DNA of 64,000 nucleotides from Polynucleobacter sp. AP-Latsch-80-C2 (GTDB lineage Bacteria; Pseudomonadota; Gammaproteobacteria; Burkholderiales; Burkholderiaceae): positions 310,001-374,000 of the forward strand of contig NZ_JACVOY010000001.1 of the NCBI RefSeq assembly GCF_018882185.1. Direction: 5' to 3'. This document shows positions 1 through 9,653 of this stretch, in pieces. Positions within the stretch are counted from its first letter, which is position 1. The number at the start of each line of letters is the position of its first letter. The notes beneath the pieces were generated by a model. The model did no database searches, was not told where the DNA came from, and saw nothing but the letters and a program-made list of their open reading frames with translations. The position numbers were made by a program, and so were the translations under genes.

Positions 1-1
1 C

Positions 2-844
2 CCAGATGCATTTGCTAGCGGTAGCATTAATCGCTTAGCTGCTGGTGCTGAACTCAACAAACCTAGTCAAGCACTCTTGAGATCGATTAGTCCTGCCGAA
101 GCCAATCAATTTGTTGCGGATGCCAATGAGCAATGGCGTGAAGGTAAGGGCGCAACCAAATCTTCTGATGTATCTTCCAAGACTGGATCAAGTCAATCAG
201 CAGAGTCAGGACAAAAAGACCGTCTCAAGATTGGATCAAGCGCAGATAGCGGCAATGATGAAAAGCGCTTTACTGAAGAGCTGGTTGCCCAAGAGAAAGC
301 TCTAGAGCAAGCTAAGGCTCGTGTTTCTGAGCTTGAGAAAAATATTGCAGACTTGCAGCGCTTGTTGGATAAATCCAAAGAGAAGAAAGCGGTTGAAAAT
401 AATTTTGGGCTAGGGGGTTTTGGTCCAGCTATCTTAGGGGTTGGCTTAATCTTGCTGACGGGGATATTACTGTGGGCTTTGGCTCGCAATGCACGTCGCT
501 CAGAGCTCACTGTATTGAAGGTGCCGACAGGCCATGGTGATGCAAAGCATGAGCCTCAATTGCCAAGGGTAATGCCAGAGCGTGCCAAAGCATTGTTTGC
601 TGGAATTGACCTCGATTTATCTAAACCATCTTCAAATCCTGCGCCTGTGCTGCCCAAGTCAAATCCGCTGTTAGATGCATTGCGAGTGAAGCTCAATCTT
701 GCTCGTGCCTACATCACTATTGAGGATTATGCGGCAGCCAAAAAGTCACTTGATGAAATTTTGCGCGTCAGCAACTCCGTGGATCCAGCGTTGACGATTG
801 AGGCTCAAGGGCTGTTATCTGAGCTGAATCATCGCAAGGCCTAA
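2..844 (+). CDS. fimV: FimV-like protein, C-terminal part (gene begins before the window)
   Basis: The reading frame is open from the first bases of the window, so the N-terminus (normally a signal peptide and LysM domain) lies outside. What is visible is a charged Lys/Glu/Ser-rich linker, a coiled coil ([15 protein letters not shown] region), one membrane segment ([19 protein letters not shown]) and a short C-terminal TPR-like region ([22 protein letters not shown]) typical of FimV/TspA proteins. In the family these bind peptidoglycan and help place polar structures such as type IV pili; that role is inferred here. Position directly before truA matches Burkholderiales gene order. Confidence 0.8.
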   Translation, partial: PDAFASGSINRLAAGAELNKPSQALLRSISPAEANQFVADANEQWREGKGATKSSDVSSKTGSSQSAESGQKDRLKIGSSADSGNDEKRFTEELVAQEKALEQAKARVSELEKNIADLQRLLDKSKEKKAVENNFGLGGFGPAILGVGLILLTGILLWALARNARRSELTVLKVPTGHGDAKHEPQLPRVMPERAKALFAGIDLDLSKPSSNPAPVLPKSNPLLDALRVKLNLARAYITIEDYAAAKKSLDEILRVSNSVDPALTIEAQGLLSELNHRKA

Positions 845-852
845 GACTTCAA

Positions 853-1683
853 ATGCGAATAGCGCTTGGTCTCCAGTACGACGGTAGCTCTTACTCGGGT
901 TGGCAAACGCAATCCAATGGCAACACAGTTCAAGATGAATTAGAAAAGGCGATCTCTGCCTTTATTGGAGATCAGGCAAGTAAAGCCCATCCGGTGAGTA
1001 CGATTACTGCTGGTAGAACGGATGCAGGGGTTCATGCATTGGGGCAAGTGGTGCACTTTGATAGCAATGTAGAGCGCGATCCTTTCTCATGGGTGAGGGG
1101 GATCAATTCTTTTTTACCCAAGTCTATTGTTGTGAACTGGGCTAAAGAAGTGTCAGATGAATTTAGTGCACGATTCTCTGCATTTGAGCGTACTTATATT
1201 TATGCTCTGCATGCTGGACCATGTCGTGCGCCGCTCGTTAATTCTCGCGCTGGATATCTACTACTGCCTCCTCAAAAATGGTTTGATATTGATGCCATGA
1301 AAAAATCTGCTCAGTGTTTAATTGGTGAGCATGATTTTTCTGCGTTTAGATCTTCAGAGTGCCAAAGTAAAACGCCAGTAAAAACGATTTACTCAATAGA
1401 CATCCTTTCGCAAGAGCCTTGGCTGTATTTCCGGATCAGAGGTAATGCGTTTTTGCACCACATGGTACGCAATATAGTCGGTTCTTTTTTGCAAATTGGT
1501 ACGGGCAGACAAGATCCTGAATGGATGGCGCAATTGCTACTGGCTAAAGACCGTCGTTTGGCAGCCCCAACCTTTATGGCAGACGGTCTGTATTTGGCCA
1601 AAATTGCCTATCCTGATCAATTTGATATTCCTATGCCTTGGTTAGAAAACTCTTGGCTCCCGAATGAGCTCACAGGCGCTTAA
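853..1683 (+). CDS. truA: tRNA pseudouridine(38-40) synthase TruA
   Basis: Isomerises uridines 38-40 in the anticodon arm of many tRNAs to pseudouridine. The catalytic aspartate lies in [16 protein letters not shown] near residue 57, and the C-terminal half carries the family motif [11 protein letters not shown]. At 276 residues it is normal length. The ATG at 853 follows the fimV stop by 8 bases, giving [18 protein letters not shown], the expected N-terminus (YDGxxYxGWQ). It is probably cotranscribed with fimV and the trp genes. Confidence 0.97.
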   Translation: MRIALGLQYDGSSYSGWQTQSNGNTVQDELEKAISAFIGDQASKAHPVSTITAGRTDAGVHALGQVVHFDSNVERDPFSWVRGINSFLPKSIVVNWAKEVSDEFSARFSAFERTYIYALHAGPCRAPLVNSRAGYLLLPPQKWFDIDAMKKSAQCLIGEHDFSAFRSSECQSKTPVKTIYSIDILSQEPWLYFRIRGNAFLHHMVRNIVGSFLQIGTGRQDPEWMAQLLLAKDRRLAAPTFMADGLYLAKIAYPDQFDIPMPWLENSWLPNELTGA

Positions 1684-1708
1684 GGGTCGACGGCCTTATT
1701 ATTGATAT

Positions 1709-2386
1709 ATGGGCTTACTGACATATTCTCCGACCCGTACGCGGGTCAAAATCTGCGGATTACGCACTCCAGCGGATATTGATGCTGCTGTGGCCGCAGG
1801 GGTGGATGCGGTAGGATTTGTGTTTTATCCGCCCAGCCCACGTGCTGTAAGTCCTAATATCGCTGCCCAGCTGATTTCTAGGCTTCCAGCAGGGGTAGAT
1901 GCGGTTGGCCTACTTGTAAACGCAACAGATGCTGATTTTGCTGCGATTAAAGCCATTGCACCCATCACCTTATGGCAGTTTCATGGGGATGAGTCCCCAG
2001 AGCACTGTGCCGCCTTGGCCAATGGGGAGCCTTGGATGAAAGCCGCTAGGGTGGGGCAAGCCTTCGCCTTCAATGATTTTTCCCTACAATATGGGCATGC
2101 AAACGCTTTTCTGCTGGATGCTCTCGTTGAGGGCTATGGTGGGGGAGGCGTCCCTTTTGATTGGCAAGGAATTCCGCAGACATGGGTAAGCGAAAACGCG
2201 CCTCGGGTCGTTTTGAGTGGTGGATTGAACACGCACAACGTGGGCGAGGCAATTGTACGCCTGCATCCTTGTGCGGTTGACGTCTCTAGTGGCGTAGAAA
2301 GCAGCAGGGGTGTTAAGGATCCTGTACTCATGGCTGACTTTGTAAAAGCGGTGCGTGCAGCAGATGCTAAAACATCATCCCAATAA
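1709..2386 (+). CDS. trpF: Phosphoribosylanthranilate isomerase TrpF
   Basis: Catalyses the Amadori rearrangement of N-(5'-phosphoribosyl)anthranilate to CdRP in tryptophan synthesis. The (beta/alpha)8 barrel shows VKICGLRTPADIDAA, with the catalytic cysteine, the GFVFYPPSPRAV motif, and the phosphate-binding end LSGGLN...AVDVSSGVE. It has 225 residues, the usual size. Together with trpB and trpA it forms a trpFBA block in the order common to beta- and gammaproteobacteria lacking the TrpC-F fusion. No trp leader peptide or attenuator is visible in the 25-base gap after truA. Confidence 0.97.
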   Translation: MGLLTYSPTRTRVKICGLRTPADIDAAVAAGVDAVGFVFYPPSPRAVSPNIAAQLISRLPAGVDAVGLLVNATDADFAAIKAIAPITLWQFHGDESPEHCAALANGEPWMKAARVGQAFAFNDFSLQYGHANAFLLDALVEGYGGGGVPFDWQGIPQTWVSENAPRVVLSGGLNTHNVGEAIVRLHPCAVDVSSGVESSRGVKDPVLMADFVKAVRAADAKTSSQ

Positions 2387-2416
2387 TTTGCTGTAAATAA
2401 TTCAAAAGAGGTAGCT

Positions 2417-3610
2417 ATGTACGACAAGCCAGATGCACGAGGACACTTCGGTCCTTACGGTGGTGTGTTTGTATCCGAGACGTTGATGTATGCATTAGAT
2501 GAACTCAAAGAAGCCTATGCAAAATATCAACACGACCCAGAATTTATTGAAGAGTTTCATTACGAACTCAAGCATTTTGTGGGTAGACCATCCCCCGTTT
2601 ATCACGCTAAGCGTTGGAGCGAAATGCTTGGTGGCGCGCAAATTTATTTAAAGCGCGAAGACTTAAATCACACTGGCGCACACAAGATCAATAACGTGAT
2701 TGGTCAGGCAATGCTTGCTAAGCGTATGGGTAAGCCTCGCATCATTGCTGAGACAGGTGCAGGGCAGCATGGTGTTGCAACGGCAACCATCTGCGCGCGT
2801 TTCGGTTTGGATTGCACCGTATATCAAGGTTCTGTTGACGTTGCACGTCAAGCACAAAACGTATTCCGCATGAAGTTACTCGGCGCTAAAGTGGTTCCAG
2901 TGGAATCTGGTACTAAGACTTTGAAAGATGCGCTCAATGAGGCGATGCGAGATTGGGTTACCAATGTCGACAATACTTTCTACATCATTGGTACCGTAGC
3001 AGGCCCACATCCATACCCAATGATGGTGCGCGACTTCCAAAGCGTCATTGGTGAGGAGTGCAAAGTGCAAATGCCCGAGATGACCGGCCGTCAACCAGAC
3101 TATGTCTTGGCGTGTGTTGGTGGTGGATCCAATGCCATGGGTATTTTTTATCCCTATATTGATTTTCCTGAAGTGAAGTTGGTTGGTGTTGAAGCTGCAG
3201 GCCATGGCTTAGGTAGCGGTTTACACTCAGCGGCATTGTGTGTCGGTAAGCCTGGCGTATTGCATGGGAATCGCACTTATTTGCTACAAGATGAGAATGG
3301 TCAAATTTCTGAGACGCATTCCGTTTCGGCTGGTATGGACTATCCAGGCGTTGGTCCTGAACATGCATGGCTGAAAGATTCTGGACGTGCTGACTACGTT
3401 GCCATCACTGACGAAGAGGCGCTTAAAGCATTTCATGATTGTTGCCAGATCGAAGGCATTATTCCTGCTCTCGAGTCCTCACATGCGATTGCCTATGCCT
3501 GCAAGTTGGCTAAGACCTTGCCTAAAGATCAAACTATTTTGGTCAATCTCTCCGGTCGTGGCGATAAGGATATGCATACCGTTGCGCAGGCAACGGGATC
3601 TGAAGGCTAA
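2417..3610 (+). CDS. trpB: Tryptophan synthase beta chain TrpB
   Basis: PLP-dependent condensation of indole with L-serine to tryptophan. The PLP-binding lysine is K90 in HTGAHKINN, and the phosphate-binding loop [10 protein letters not shown] lies near residue 231. Length 397 and the N-terminus ([19 protein letters not shown]) are standard TrpB1. An AGAGG ribosome site lies just before ATG 2417. It pairs with TrpA encoded 43 bases downstream to form the alpha2-beta2 complex that channels indole. Confidence 0.98.
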   Translation: MYDKPDARGHFGPYGGVFVSETLMYALDELKEAYAKYQHDPEFIEEFHYELKHFVGRPSPVYHAKRWSEMLGGAQIYLKREDLNHTGAHKINNVIGQAMLAKRMGKPRIIAETGAGQHGVATATICARFGLDCTVYQGSVDVARQAQNVFRMKLLGAKVVPVESGTKTLKDALNEAMRDWVTNVDNTFYIIGTVAGPHPYPMMVRDFQSVIGEECKVQMPEMTGRQPDYVLACVGGGSNAMGIFYPYIDFPEVKLVGVEAAGHGLGSGLHSAALCVGKPGVLHGNRTYLLQDENGQISETHSVSAGMDYPGVGPEHAWLKDSGRADYVAITDEEALKAFHDCCQIEGIIPALESSHAIAYACKLAKTLPKDQTILVNLSGRGDKDMHTVAQATGSEG

Positions 3611-3653
3611 GCAATTCAGAATAAAAAAAAGAAGAGAAGAATAAGAAACATTT

Positions 3654-4451
3654 ATGTCAAAAATTACCGCGCTCTTTAAAGAGTTAAAAGCCAATGGCAA
3701 GAAGGGGCTCATCCCTTTTATTACTGCTGGCGATCCTGATCCAAAACTCACTGTGGATTTAATGCATGCCTTAGTGCGTGGTGGATCTAGCGTGATTGAG
3801 TTAGGTGTGCCCTTTTCTGATCCAATGGCTGATGGTCCTGTCATTCAAAGATCTTCTGAGCGTGCATTGACCCAAGGCGTTACTTTGCATGGCTGCTTGG
3901 AGATGGTGAAAGAGTTTCGCAAAAAAGATGCTGATACCCCAGTAGTGTTGATGGGCTATGCAAATCCTGTTGAACAAATGGGGGCAGAGCGTTTTGCCAC
4001 TGAGGCAAAAGCTGCGGGTGTTGATGGTGTTTTGATTGTGGACTATCCACCAGAAGAGTGCGTTGATTTTGCGGCGCGGATGCGGATTGCAGGAATAGAT
4101 CCTATTTTCTTATTGGCGCCAACTTCATCACATGATCGTATTAAAGCGGCTGCCAAAATAGCTTCTGGTTATATCTATTACGTGTCTATGCGCGGTGTGA
4201 CAGGAGCCTCCCATCTCAATACTCAAGATGTGGCCAGTATCATCCCCAAAATTCGTGAAGAGACGGATATTCCGATCGCCGTAGGCTTCGGTATAAGCGA
4301 TGCGGCTAGTGCTAAAGCGGTGTCTGCCAGCGCGGATGCCGTGGTGATTGGTAGTCGAATTATTCGTCTTTTAGAGGATGCGCCCCCAGGTCAAGCAGTA
4401 CAATCACTGGAAACCTTTATTCGTGAAATTCGCGACGCTTTGGACAGTTAA
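3654..4451 (+). CDS. trpA: Tryptophan synthase alpha chain TrpA
   Basis: Retro-aldol cleavage of indole-3-glycerol phosphate to indole and glyceraldehyde 3-phosphate. TIM barrel with the catalytic glutamate in [11 protein letters not shown] and the catalytic aspartate in [11 protein letters not shown] near residue 60. The motifs YVSMRGVTG and VGFGISDA build the phosphate site. Normal length (265). A purine-rich stretch (AAGAAGAGAAGAATAAG) before ATG 3654 supplies ribosome binding. accD follows after 6 bases, so the two are probably cotranscribed. Confidence 0.98.
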   Translation: MSKITALFKELKANGKKGLIPFITAGDPDPKLTVDLMHALVRGGSSVIELGVPFSDPMADGPVIQRSSERALTQGVTLHGCLEMVKEFRKKDADTPVVLMGYANPVEQMGAERFATEAKAAGVDGVLIVDYPPEECVDFAARMRIAGIDPIFLLAPTSSHDRIKAAAKIASGYIYYVSMRGVTGASHLNTQDVASIIPKIREETDIPIAVGFGISDAASAKAVSASADAVVIGSRIIRLLEDAPPGQAVQSLETFIREIRDALDS

Positions 4452-4457
4452 ATACGC

Positions 4458-5345
4458 ATGAGCTGGATAGATAAGTTACTCCCACCCCAAATTCAACATA
4501 CCGATCCTGTTAATCGCAAGTCGGTTCCTGAGGGATTGTGGGTAAAGTGCCCAGATTGTGCGACAGTTCTCTACAGCACTGACTTAGAAGCGAATCTTTC
4601 CGTTTGTCCAAAATGCAGTCACCACATGCGCATTGGCGCACGCCAGCGTTTGGATAGTCTTTTAGATGAAAAAGGCCGCTATGAAATTGGTGCTGATATT
4701 TATCCAATTGATCCTCTGAAATTCAAAGACTCTAAAAAATATTCTGATCGTATTAAAGAGGCAAACGATGCCTCTGGTGAGACAGAAGCCTTGATTGCCA
4801 TGGGTGGAAAAGTAGAAGGCATTCCAGTAGTCGCTGCTTGCTTTGAGTTTCAATATATGGGCGGGTCTATGGGCTCTGTAGTGGGTGAGCGTTTCGCTCG
4901 CGGTGTACAGGAGGCGATTCATAAAAAATGTGCTTTTATTTGCGTTACCGCTACTGGTGGTGCACGTATGCAAGAGTCATTGCTCTCTTTGTTTCAAATG
5001 GCAAAGACCAACTCGATGTTGACGCTCTTGTCTAAGAAAGGCTTGCCTTACATTAGCGTTCTGACTGATCCAACGATGGGCGGTATTTCTGCCAGCTTTG
5101 CCTTCATGGGTGATGTGGTGATGGCTGAACCAAAAGCCTTGATCGGGTTTGCAGGACCACGCGTGATCGAGCAAACAGTTCGTGAAAAATTGCCTGAAGG
5201 ATTTCAGCGCTCAGAATTTTTGATGCAAAAGGGTGGGATTGACATGATTGTTGATCGTCGCCATATGCGCGGTGAGATAGCGCGTTTGCTTGCTTTGTTG
5301 CAACAGCTTCCTGAGCCTGCGATCGCGGGTAGCGCAGCTGTTTAA
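4458..5345 (+). CDS. accD: Acetyl-CoA carboxylase carboxyltransferase subunit beta AccD
   Basis: Beta subunit of the carboxyltransferase that makes malonyl-CoA for fatty acid synthesis; the partner AccA is not in this window. The N-terminal four-cysteine zinc ribbon is C31-x2-C34 ... C50-x2-C53, followed by the crotonase-fold core with [12 protein letters not shown] and [13 protein letters not shown]. Length 295 is typical. The trpA-accD-folC linkage is conserved in proteobacteria and joins tryptophan, lipid and folate synthesis in one transcription unit. Confidence 0.97.
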   Translation: MSWIDKLLPPQIQHTDPVNRKSVPEGLWVKCPDCATVLYSTDLEANLSVCPKCSHHMRIGARQRLDSLLDEKGRYEIGADIYPIDPLKFKDSKKYSDRIKEANDASGETEALIAMGGKVEGIPVVAACFEFQYMGGSMGSVVGERFARGVQEAIHKKCAFICVTATGGARMQESLLSLFQMAKTNSMLTLLSKKGLPYISVLTDPTMGGISASFAFMGDVVMAEPKALIGFAGPRVIEQTVREKLPEGFQRSEFLMQKGGIDMIVDRRHMRGEIARLLALLQQLPEPAIAGSAAV

Positions 5346-5349
5346 GCGC

Positions 5350-6675
5350 TTGACTACCGCACATCAATCCCCCGAATTATTTTCTAGCCTGGAGGCTTGG
5401 CTGAGCCACCTCGAGACCGCTCATCCCGTTGGTATCGATATGGGGCTGGAGCGGATTAACCGTGTGAAGGCGGCTCTCGACCTCCATTTTGATTGCCCAG
5501 TGATAACGGTTGCAGGCACTAATGGTAAAGGCTCTACTTGCGCTTATCTTGAAAGTATTTTATTAGCGTCTGGTTATCGCGTGGGGTGTCATATGTCGCC
5601 CCATTTACTCAAATTTAATGAGCGTGCACGCATCAATGGCGCAGACGTTGGTGACAATCTTTTATTGGAGCATTTTGCTGCGGTCGAAAAAGCGCGCGTG
5701 AGCTTAGTCGATGCGCCAACACTGACTTATTTTGAATTCACCACCTTGGCAATCATGCATTTATTTGCCACCTCGAACTTGGATGCTGTTGTTTTAGAGG
5801 TGGGTATGGGCGGCCGCTTGGACGCAGTCAATATTGTGGATGCTGATTGCGCAATTATGACCAGCATTGATATTGATCATGCTGATTATTTGGGTGGTAC
5901 TAGAGAGGCTATTGGTTTAGAAAAAGCCGGCATTTTTAGACCAGGACATATTGCCATTTGCGGTGATCCCGTTCCCCCGCAGTCCTTGATTGACTGTGCT
6001 GAAAAATTGGGTTGTGACTTATGGCTGCAAGGCCGTGATTACAACTTCCAGGGTGATAAACAGCAATGGGGTTGGGCAGGGCGCCAAAAACGATTTAGCG
6101 GTCTGGGATATCCCGCATTACGGGGCGCCAATCAGATTCTGAATGCCTCAGCGGTGATCGCTGCCCTAATGGCGCTGCACCAGCGTCTGCCTGTGAGCGC
6201 CCAAGATATTCGTAATGGATTTGCCTTGGTTGAACTTCCCGGTCGATTCCAGGTGCTCCCTGGCCAGCCTACAGTGGTATTGGATGTTGCCCATAACCCT
6301 CATGCAGCTGCAACCCTGGGGCAGGGCTTGGAAAGAATGGGTTATCACCCCTATACCTACGCTATTTTTGGTGCCATGGCGGATAAGGACATCGAAGGGG
6401 TCATCAAGCCCTTGTTGGGAATTGTGGATTTTTGGTTCTGCACCGATTTACCTACTACAAGGGCAGCTAGCGCTCAGGACTTGGCCAAGAAGCTTGAGGT
6501 ATTGGGCGTGAAGCCTAAAAATGGGGCAGATGGCGGAATTGAGTGCTTTCCGGATCCTGCTGCAGCGTATCAAAAAGCGCTATCTCAGGCTGGTGAGAGT
6601 GATAGAATTGTGACCTTCGGATCCTTCTATACCGTTGCAGGCGTAATGGCTTATCGAAACAACCAGGCGCATTGA
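5350..6675 (+). CDS. folC: Dihydrofolate synthase / folylpolyglutamate synthase FolC
   Basis: Adds glutamate to dihydropteroate and to reduced folates. The Mur-ligase P-loop is VAGTNGKGSTCAYLE; the ATP-site acid and lysine region EVGMGGRLDAVN and the C-terminal VLDVAHNPHAA are present. The frame is open from 5290 inside accD. The first convincing start is TTG 5350, 4 bases after the accD stop, giving MTTAHQSPELFSSLEAWLSHLE; no ATG lies early enough, so a non-ATG start coupled to accD is inferred. About 442 residues from that start. Confidence 0.93.
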   Translation: MTTAHQSPELFSSLEAWLSHLETAHPVGIDMGLERINRVKAALDLHFDCPVITVAGTNGKGSTCAYLESILLASGYRVGCHMSPHLLKFNERARINGADVGDNLLLEHFAAVEKARVSLVDAPTLTYFEFTTLAIMHLFATSNLDAVVLEVGMGGRLDAVNIVDADCAIMTSIDIDHADYLGGTREAIGLEKAGIFRPGHIAICGDPVPPQSLIDCAEKLGCDLWLQGRDYNFQGDKQQWGWAGRQKRFSGLGYPALRGANQILNASAVIAALMALHQRLPVSAQDIRNGFALVELPGRFQVLPGQPTVVLDVAHNPHAAATLGQGLERMGYHPYTYAIFGAMADKDIEGVIKPLLGIVDFWFCTDLPTTRAASAQDLAKKLEVLGVKPKNGADGGIECFPDPAAAYQKALSQAGESDRIVTFGSFYTVAGVMAYRNNQAH

Positions 6676-6678
6676 TCC

Positions 6679-7485
6679 ATGATTCGTTTACCGAAGCTTT
6701 TTAAGCGAAAAACACAGGCTGATGACCTTGATCTAGGTTCAGTCAGGGGTCGTCGCACCACCAAGAATCCTTCTCCTCGTAGTTTTCAGAGCGCCGCCGA
6801 AGCGGAAGAGCTCGCCTTAACTGAAGATCCAGAACAGCAACGTGCGCGCCATCGTTTAATTGGTGCGGCTGTATTGGTTCTGATCGCCGTTGTAGGTCTA
6901 CCTCGAATTTTGGATAACAAGCCTAAGTCAGTAACAAACGATATTGCTGTCAATATCGTTACCAGTTTGCCCGCCCCGTCAGCAGAAACTAAATCTATTG
7001 ATAAGCCTAAAGTTGACGCTACTGTGGATAAAGCGATCAAAGAGGCAGCATCTGAGCCTAAGGCTGAAGTGAAGCCTGAGGTAAAAGCAGAAACAAAAGT
7101 AGAAGCTAAGGCAGAAACTAAGCCAGTAGCTCCAGCACCAGCAAAATCATCTGGACTAGGTCTTGCAGCTGGTGAGGAGGTAGTGAGTGCACCTGCAAAA
7201 CCGAAGCCTGAAGAAGCCGTGCCAAAGTCAGCAACAACGGGCTCAGGAAAATTTGTGATTCAGATCGGCGCCTTTGCATCTGAGGAGCGCGCTAAAGGTT
7301 GGATAGCAAAACTCAAAGAGCAAAAGATTCCGAACTACGTTCTGAATAAGAACGGAACCGACGGTGCTAAGTTATATATTTTGCGTGCCGGACCCTACAC
7401 CGATAAAGATGCAGCTGAAGCAGCAGAGAAAAAAATCAAGGCGATGGGTCTCTCACCAAGACTTGTCGAGACTGGTAAACAGTAA
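6679..7485 (+). CDS. dedD: SPOR-domain membrane protein (DedD-like)
   Basis: Inner-membrane protein expected to bind denuded septal peptidoglycan during cell division. Architecture: a charged cytoplasmic N-terminus, one membrane segment near residues 59-78 (IGAAVLVLIAVVGLPRIL), a long Lys/Glu/Ala/Pro-rich linker (repeated KPEVKAETKVEAKAE units) and a C-terminal SPOR domain (KFVIQIGAFASEERAKGWIAKL ... YILRAGPYTDKDAAEAAEKKI). Position between folC and cvpA is the same as E. coli dedD. Its stop overlaps the cvpA start by one base. Confidence 0.9.
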   Translation: MIRLPKLFKRKTQADDLDLGSVRGRRTTKNPSPRSFQSAAEAEELALTEDPEQQRARHRLIGAAVLVLIAVVGLPRILDNKPKSVTNDIAVNIVTSLPAPSAETKSIDKPKVDATVDKAIKEAASEPKAEVKPEVKAETKVEAKAETKPVAPAPAKSSGLGLAAGEEVVSAPAKPKPEEAVPKSATTGSGKFVIQIGAFASEERAKGWIAKLKEQKIPNYVLNKNGTDGAKLYILRAGPYTDKDAAEAAEKKIKAMGLSPRLVETGKQ

Positions 7486-8051
7486 TGGAATACATATCCA
7501 CCCTAAAATTTACAACGGTGGATTATTTCACCCTTGTGGTCTTGCTGGTGTCTGCATTGATTGGTATTTCACGTGGACTATTTAAAGAGGTGCTTGCGCT
7601 AGCTTCTTGGTTTGTCGCTGCCTGGGTGGCATATCACTACAGCAATTATTTATCGACCGAGTGGTTGTCAACCCTCCATCTCGACGAGCTATTCAGCTTG
7701 GGCATTAGCTTTTTAATTCTATTTATTTTGACTCTGATCGCTTGTGGATTATTTGGTGGAGTCATTCAAAAAATTATCCTATCCGCAGGTTTGAGTTTGA
7801 CCGATCGATTCTTGGGTTTGGTATTTGGTTTAATGCGCGGCGCTTTGATTGTGGTTGTCTTGGCTACCTTAGCGGCATTAACCCCTATTCCTCAGAGTGT
7901 GGCTTGGCAAAAAGCCATTACGCGGCCTGCCATTGATATGGCCACAGGATTAATTAAAAGTTGGTTGCCTGCAGATTGGGCAAAACAATTGGGTGATGCA
8001 ATGCCTAAAGTGACTCCAACCATCACTCCTAAATTAACGATAGGGATCTAG
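7485..8051 (+). CDS. cvpA: CvpA family membrane protein
   Basis: Small integral membrane protein (188 residues) of the CvpA family, named for its need in colicin V production. The biochemical role is unresolved, though it is linked to envelope homeostasis. About four hydrophobic segments are visible (YFTLVVLLVSALIGISRG, VLALASWFVAAWVAYHY, LGISFLILFILTLIACGLF and LRGALIVVV-type). Its ATG overlaps the dedD stop (TAATG), implying translational coupling, and it lies 4 bases before purF, as in many proteobacteria. Confidence 0.93.
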   Translation: MEYISTLKFTTVDYFTLVVLLVSALIGISRGLFKEVLALASWFVAAWVAYHYSNYLSTEWLSTLHLDELFSLGISFLILFILTLIACGLFGGVIQKIILSAGLSLTDRFLGLVFGLMRGALIVVVLATLAALTPIPQSVAWQKAITRPAIDMATGLIKSWLPADWAKQLGDAMPKVTPTITPKLTIGI

Positions 8052-8055
8052 AAAT

Positions 8056-9594
8056 ATGTGCGGCGTTGTAGGAACAGTTTCCCACTCCCCAGTTAATCAG
8101 CTCCTTTATGATGCTTTGTTGCTCTTGCAACATCGCGGACAGGATGCTGCAGGTATTGCCACGATGAACGGCAACTCATTCACCATGCATAAAGCCAATG
8201 GCTTAGTGCGAGACGTATTTAGAACTCGCAATATGCGTAGCTTAGTCGGTAGTGCCGGTATTGGACAGGTGCGATATCCAACCGCTGGTTCGGCTAGCAG
8301 CGAAGAAGAAGCCCAACCTTTTTACGTCAGCGCTCCCTACGGAATTATCTTGGCCCATAACGGTAACCTCACAAATGCGCCTAGTCTGCGCGTTGAAATG
8401 GCTTACCGTGATCGTCGTCACATCAATACCAGCTCTGACACAGAAGTATTGTTGAACGTCCTTGCGGATGAGTTGCAAAAAGAAACCAATAGCGCAGCCT
8501 TGGATGAAGGCGCAATGTTTAATGCCGTTACTGCCGTTACGCAACGCGTTAAAGGTTCTTATGCTGTGGTTTCTTTAATTGCAGGCTATGGCTTATTGGC
8601 ATTTCGCGATCAGTATGGCATTCGTCCTTTGTGTATTGGCCGCATTGATACAGCAAAAGGTCCAGAATGGATGATTGCCTCAGAATCAGTTGCTCTAGAA
8701 GGTCTGGGCTTTACCTTTGTCCGTGACGTGAATCCTGGCGAAGCAATTTATATTGACTTGGATGGTAACTTCTATTCACGTCAATGCGTGCCTAATGCGG
8801 TTCTGACACCTTGTATTTTTGAGTACGTCTACATGGCTCGTCCAGATTCAACGATTGATGGCGTTACCGTCTATAACGTTCGGATGCGTATGGGTGACTA
8901 TCTTGCGGAGAAGATCCGCAAAGAAACCAATGTTTCTGAGATTGATGTCGTGATGCCAATTCCGGACTCAAGCCGTCCAGCAGCAATGCAGGTTGCGAAG
9001 CGTTTAGGGGTGGATTACCGCGAAGGCTTCTTTAAGAACCGTTATATCGGTAGAACATTCATCATGCCTGGGCAAGCAGTACGTAAGAAGTCGGTACGCC
9101 AAAAGCTCAATGCAATGCGTATTGAATTCAAAGACAAGACTGTATTAATTGTGGACGACTCGATTGTTCGTGGCACTACCTCATTTGAGATTGTGCAAAT
9201 GGCTCGTGAGTCCGGTGCCAAGAAAGTGATCTTTGCCTCTGCTGCACCTCCAGTGCGCTTCCCAAATGTGTATGGCATTGATATGCCTACCCGTAGCGAG
9301 TTAGTTGCGTATGGCCGTACCGATGAAGAGATTAATAAGATGATTGGCGCGGATCAACTGATCTACCAAGATGTTGAAGATATGAAGCAGGCGGTTCGCG
9401 ATATCAATCCAGATATTCAGAACTTTGAAGCTTCTTGTTTTGATGGTTTTTATGTTACCGGCGACATCACTGAGTCTTATCTTGATGCTTTGGAGGCCGC
9501 AAGAAATACTTCTGATGCAAAGGCAGACCGTCAGCGGGATTCCAGTGATTTTGCCCGCTCTCAACTGCATCTTCATTTGGCTACTGAAGACTAA
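8056..9594 (+). CDS. purF: Amidophosphoribosyltransferase PurF
   Basis: First committed step of purine synthesis: PRPP plus glutamine gives 5-phosphoribosylamine. It is an Ntn-type glutaminase with nucleophile Cys2 exposed after Met removal (MCGVVGTV) and no propeptide. The C-terminal phosphoribosyltransferase domain carries the PRPP motif TVLIVDDSIVRGTT near residue 361. 512 residues, normal. The ATG sits 4 bases after cvpA, so the pair is probably one transcript. Confidence 0.98.
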   Translation: MCGVVGTVSHSPVNQLLYDALLLLQHRGQDAAGIATMNGNSFTMHKANGLVRDVFRTRNMRSLVGSAGIGQVRYPTAGSASSEEEAQPFYVSAPYGIILAHNGNLTNAPSLRVEMAYRDRRHINTSSDTEVLLNVLADELQKETNSAALDEGAMFNAVTAVTQRVKGSYAVVSLIAGYGLLAFRDQYGIRPLCIGRIDTAKGPEWMIASESVALEGLGFTFVRDVNPGEAIYIDLDGNFYSRQCVPNAVLTPCIFEYVYMARPDSTIDGVTVYNVRMRMGDYLAEKIRKETNVSEIDVVMPIPDSSRPAAMQVAKRLGVDYREGFFKNRYIGRTFIMPGQAVRKKSVRQKLNAMRIEFKDKTVLIVDDSIVRGTTSFEIVQMARESGAKKVIFASAAPPVRFPNVYGIDMPTRSELVAYGRTDEEINKMIGADQLIYQDVEDMKQAVRDINPDIQNFEASCFDGFYVTGDITESYLDALEAARNTSDAKADRQRDSSDFARSQLHLHLATED

Positions 9595-9605
9595 AAACGA
9601 CAAGA

Positions 9606-9627
9606 ATTTGCCTTTGCGAAGGCAAAT
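9606..9627. terminator. Stem-loop between purF and metZ
   Basis: Perfect 9-bp inverted repeat (ATTTGCCTT / AAGGCAAAT) with a 4-base TGCG loop, lying 12 bases after the purF stop. No strong T-run follows (CCGCGTTTC), so it may be a weak terminator, an mRNA-stabilising hairpin or a processing site rather than a classical intrinsic terminator. Confidence 0.5.
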
Positions 9628-9653
9628 CCGCGTTTCAATGTCAAAATAGCAGT

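Noticed and set aside
1684..2416. Trp attenuator or leader peptide near trpF/trpB
   Set aside because: Gaps are too short and contain no tandem Trp codons or terminator/antiterminator pair.
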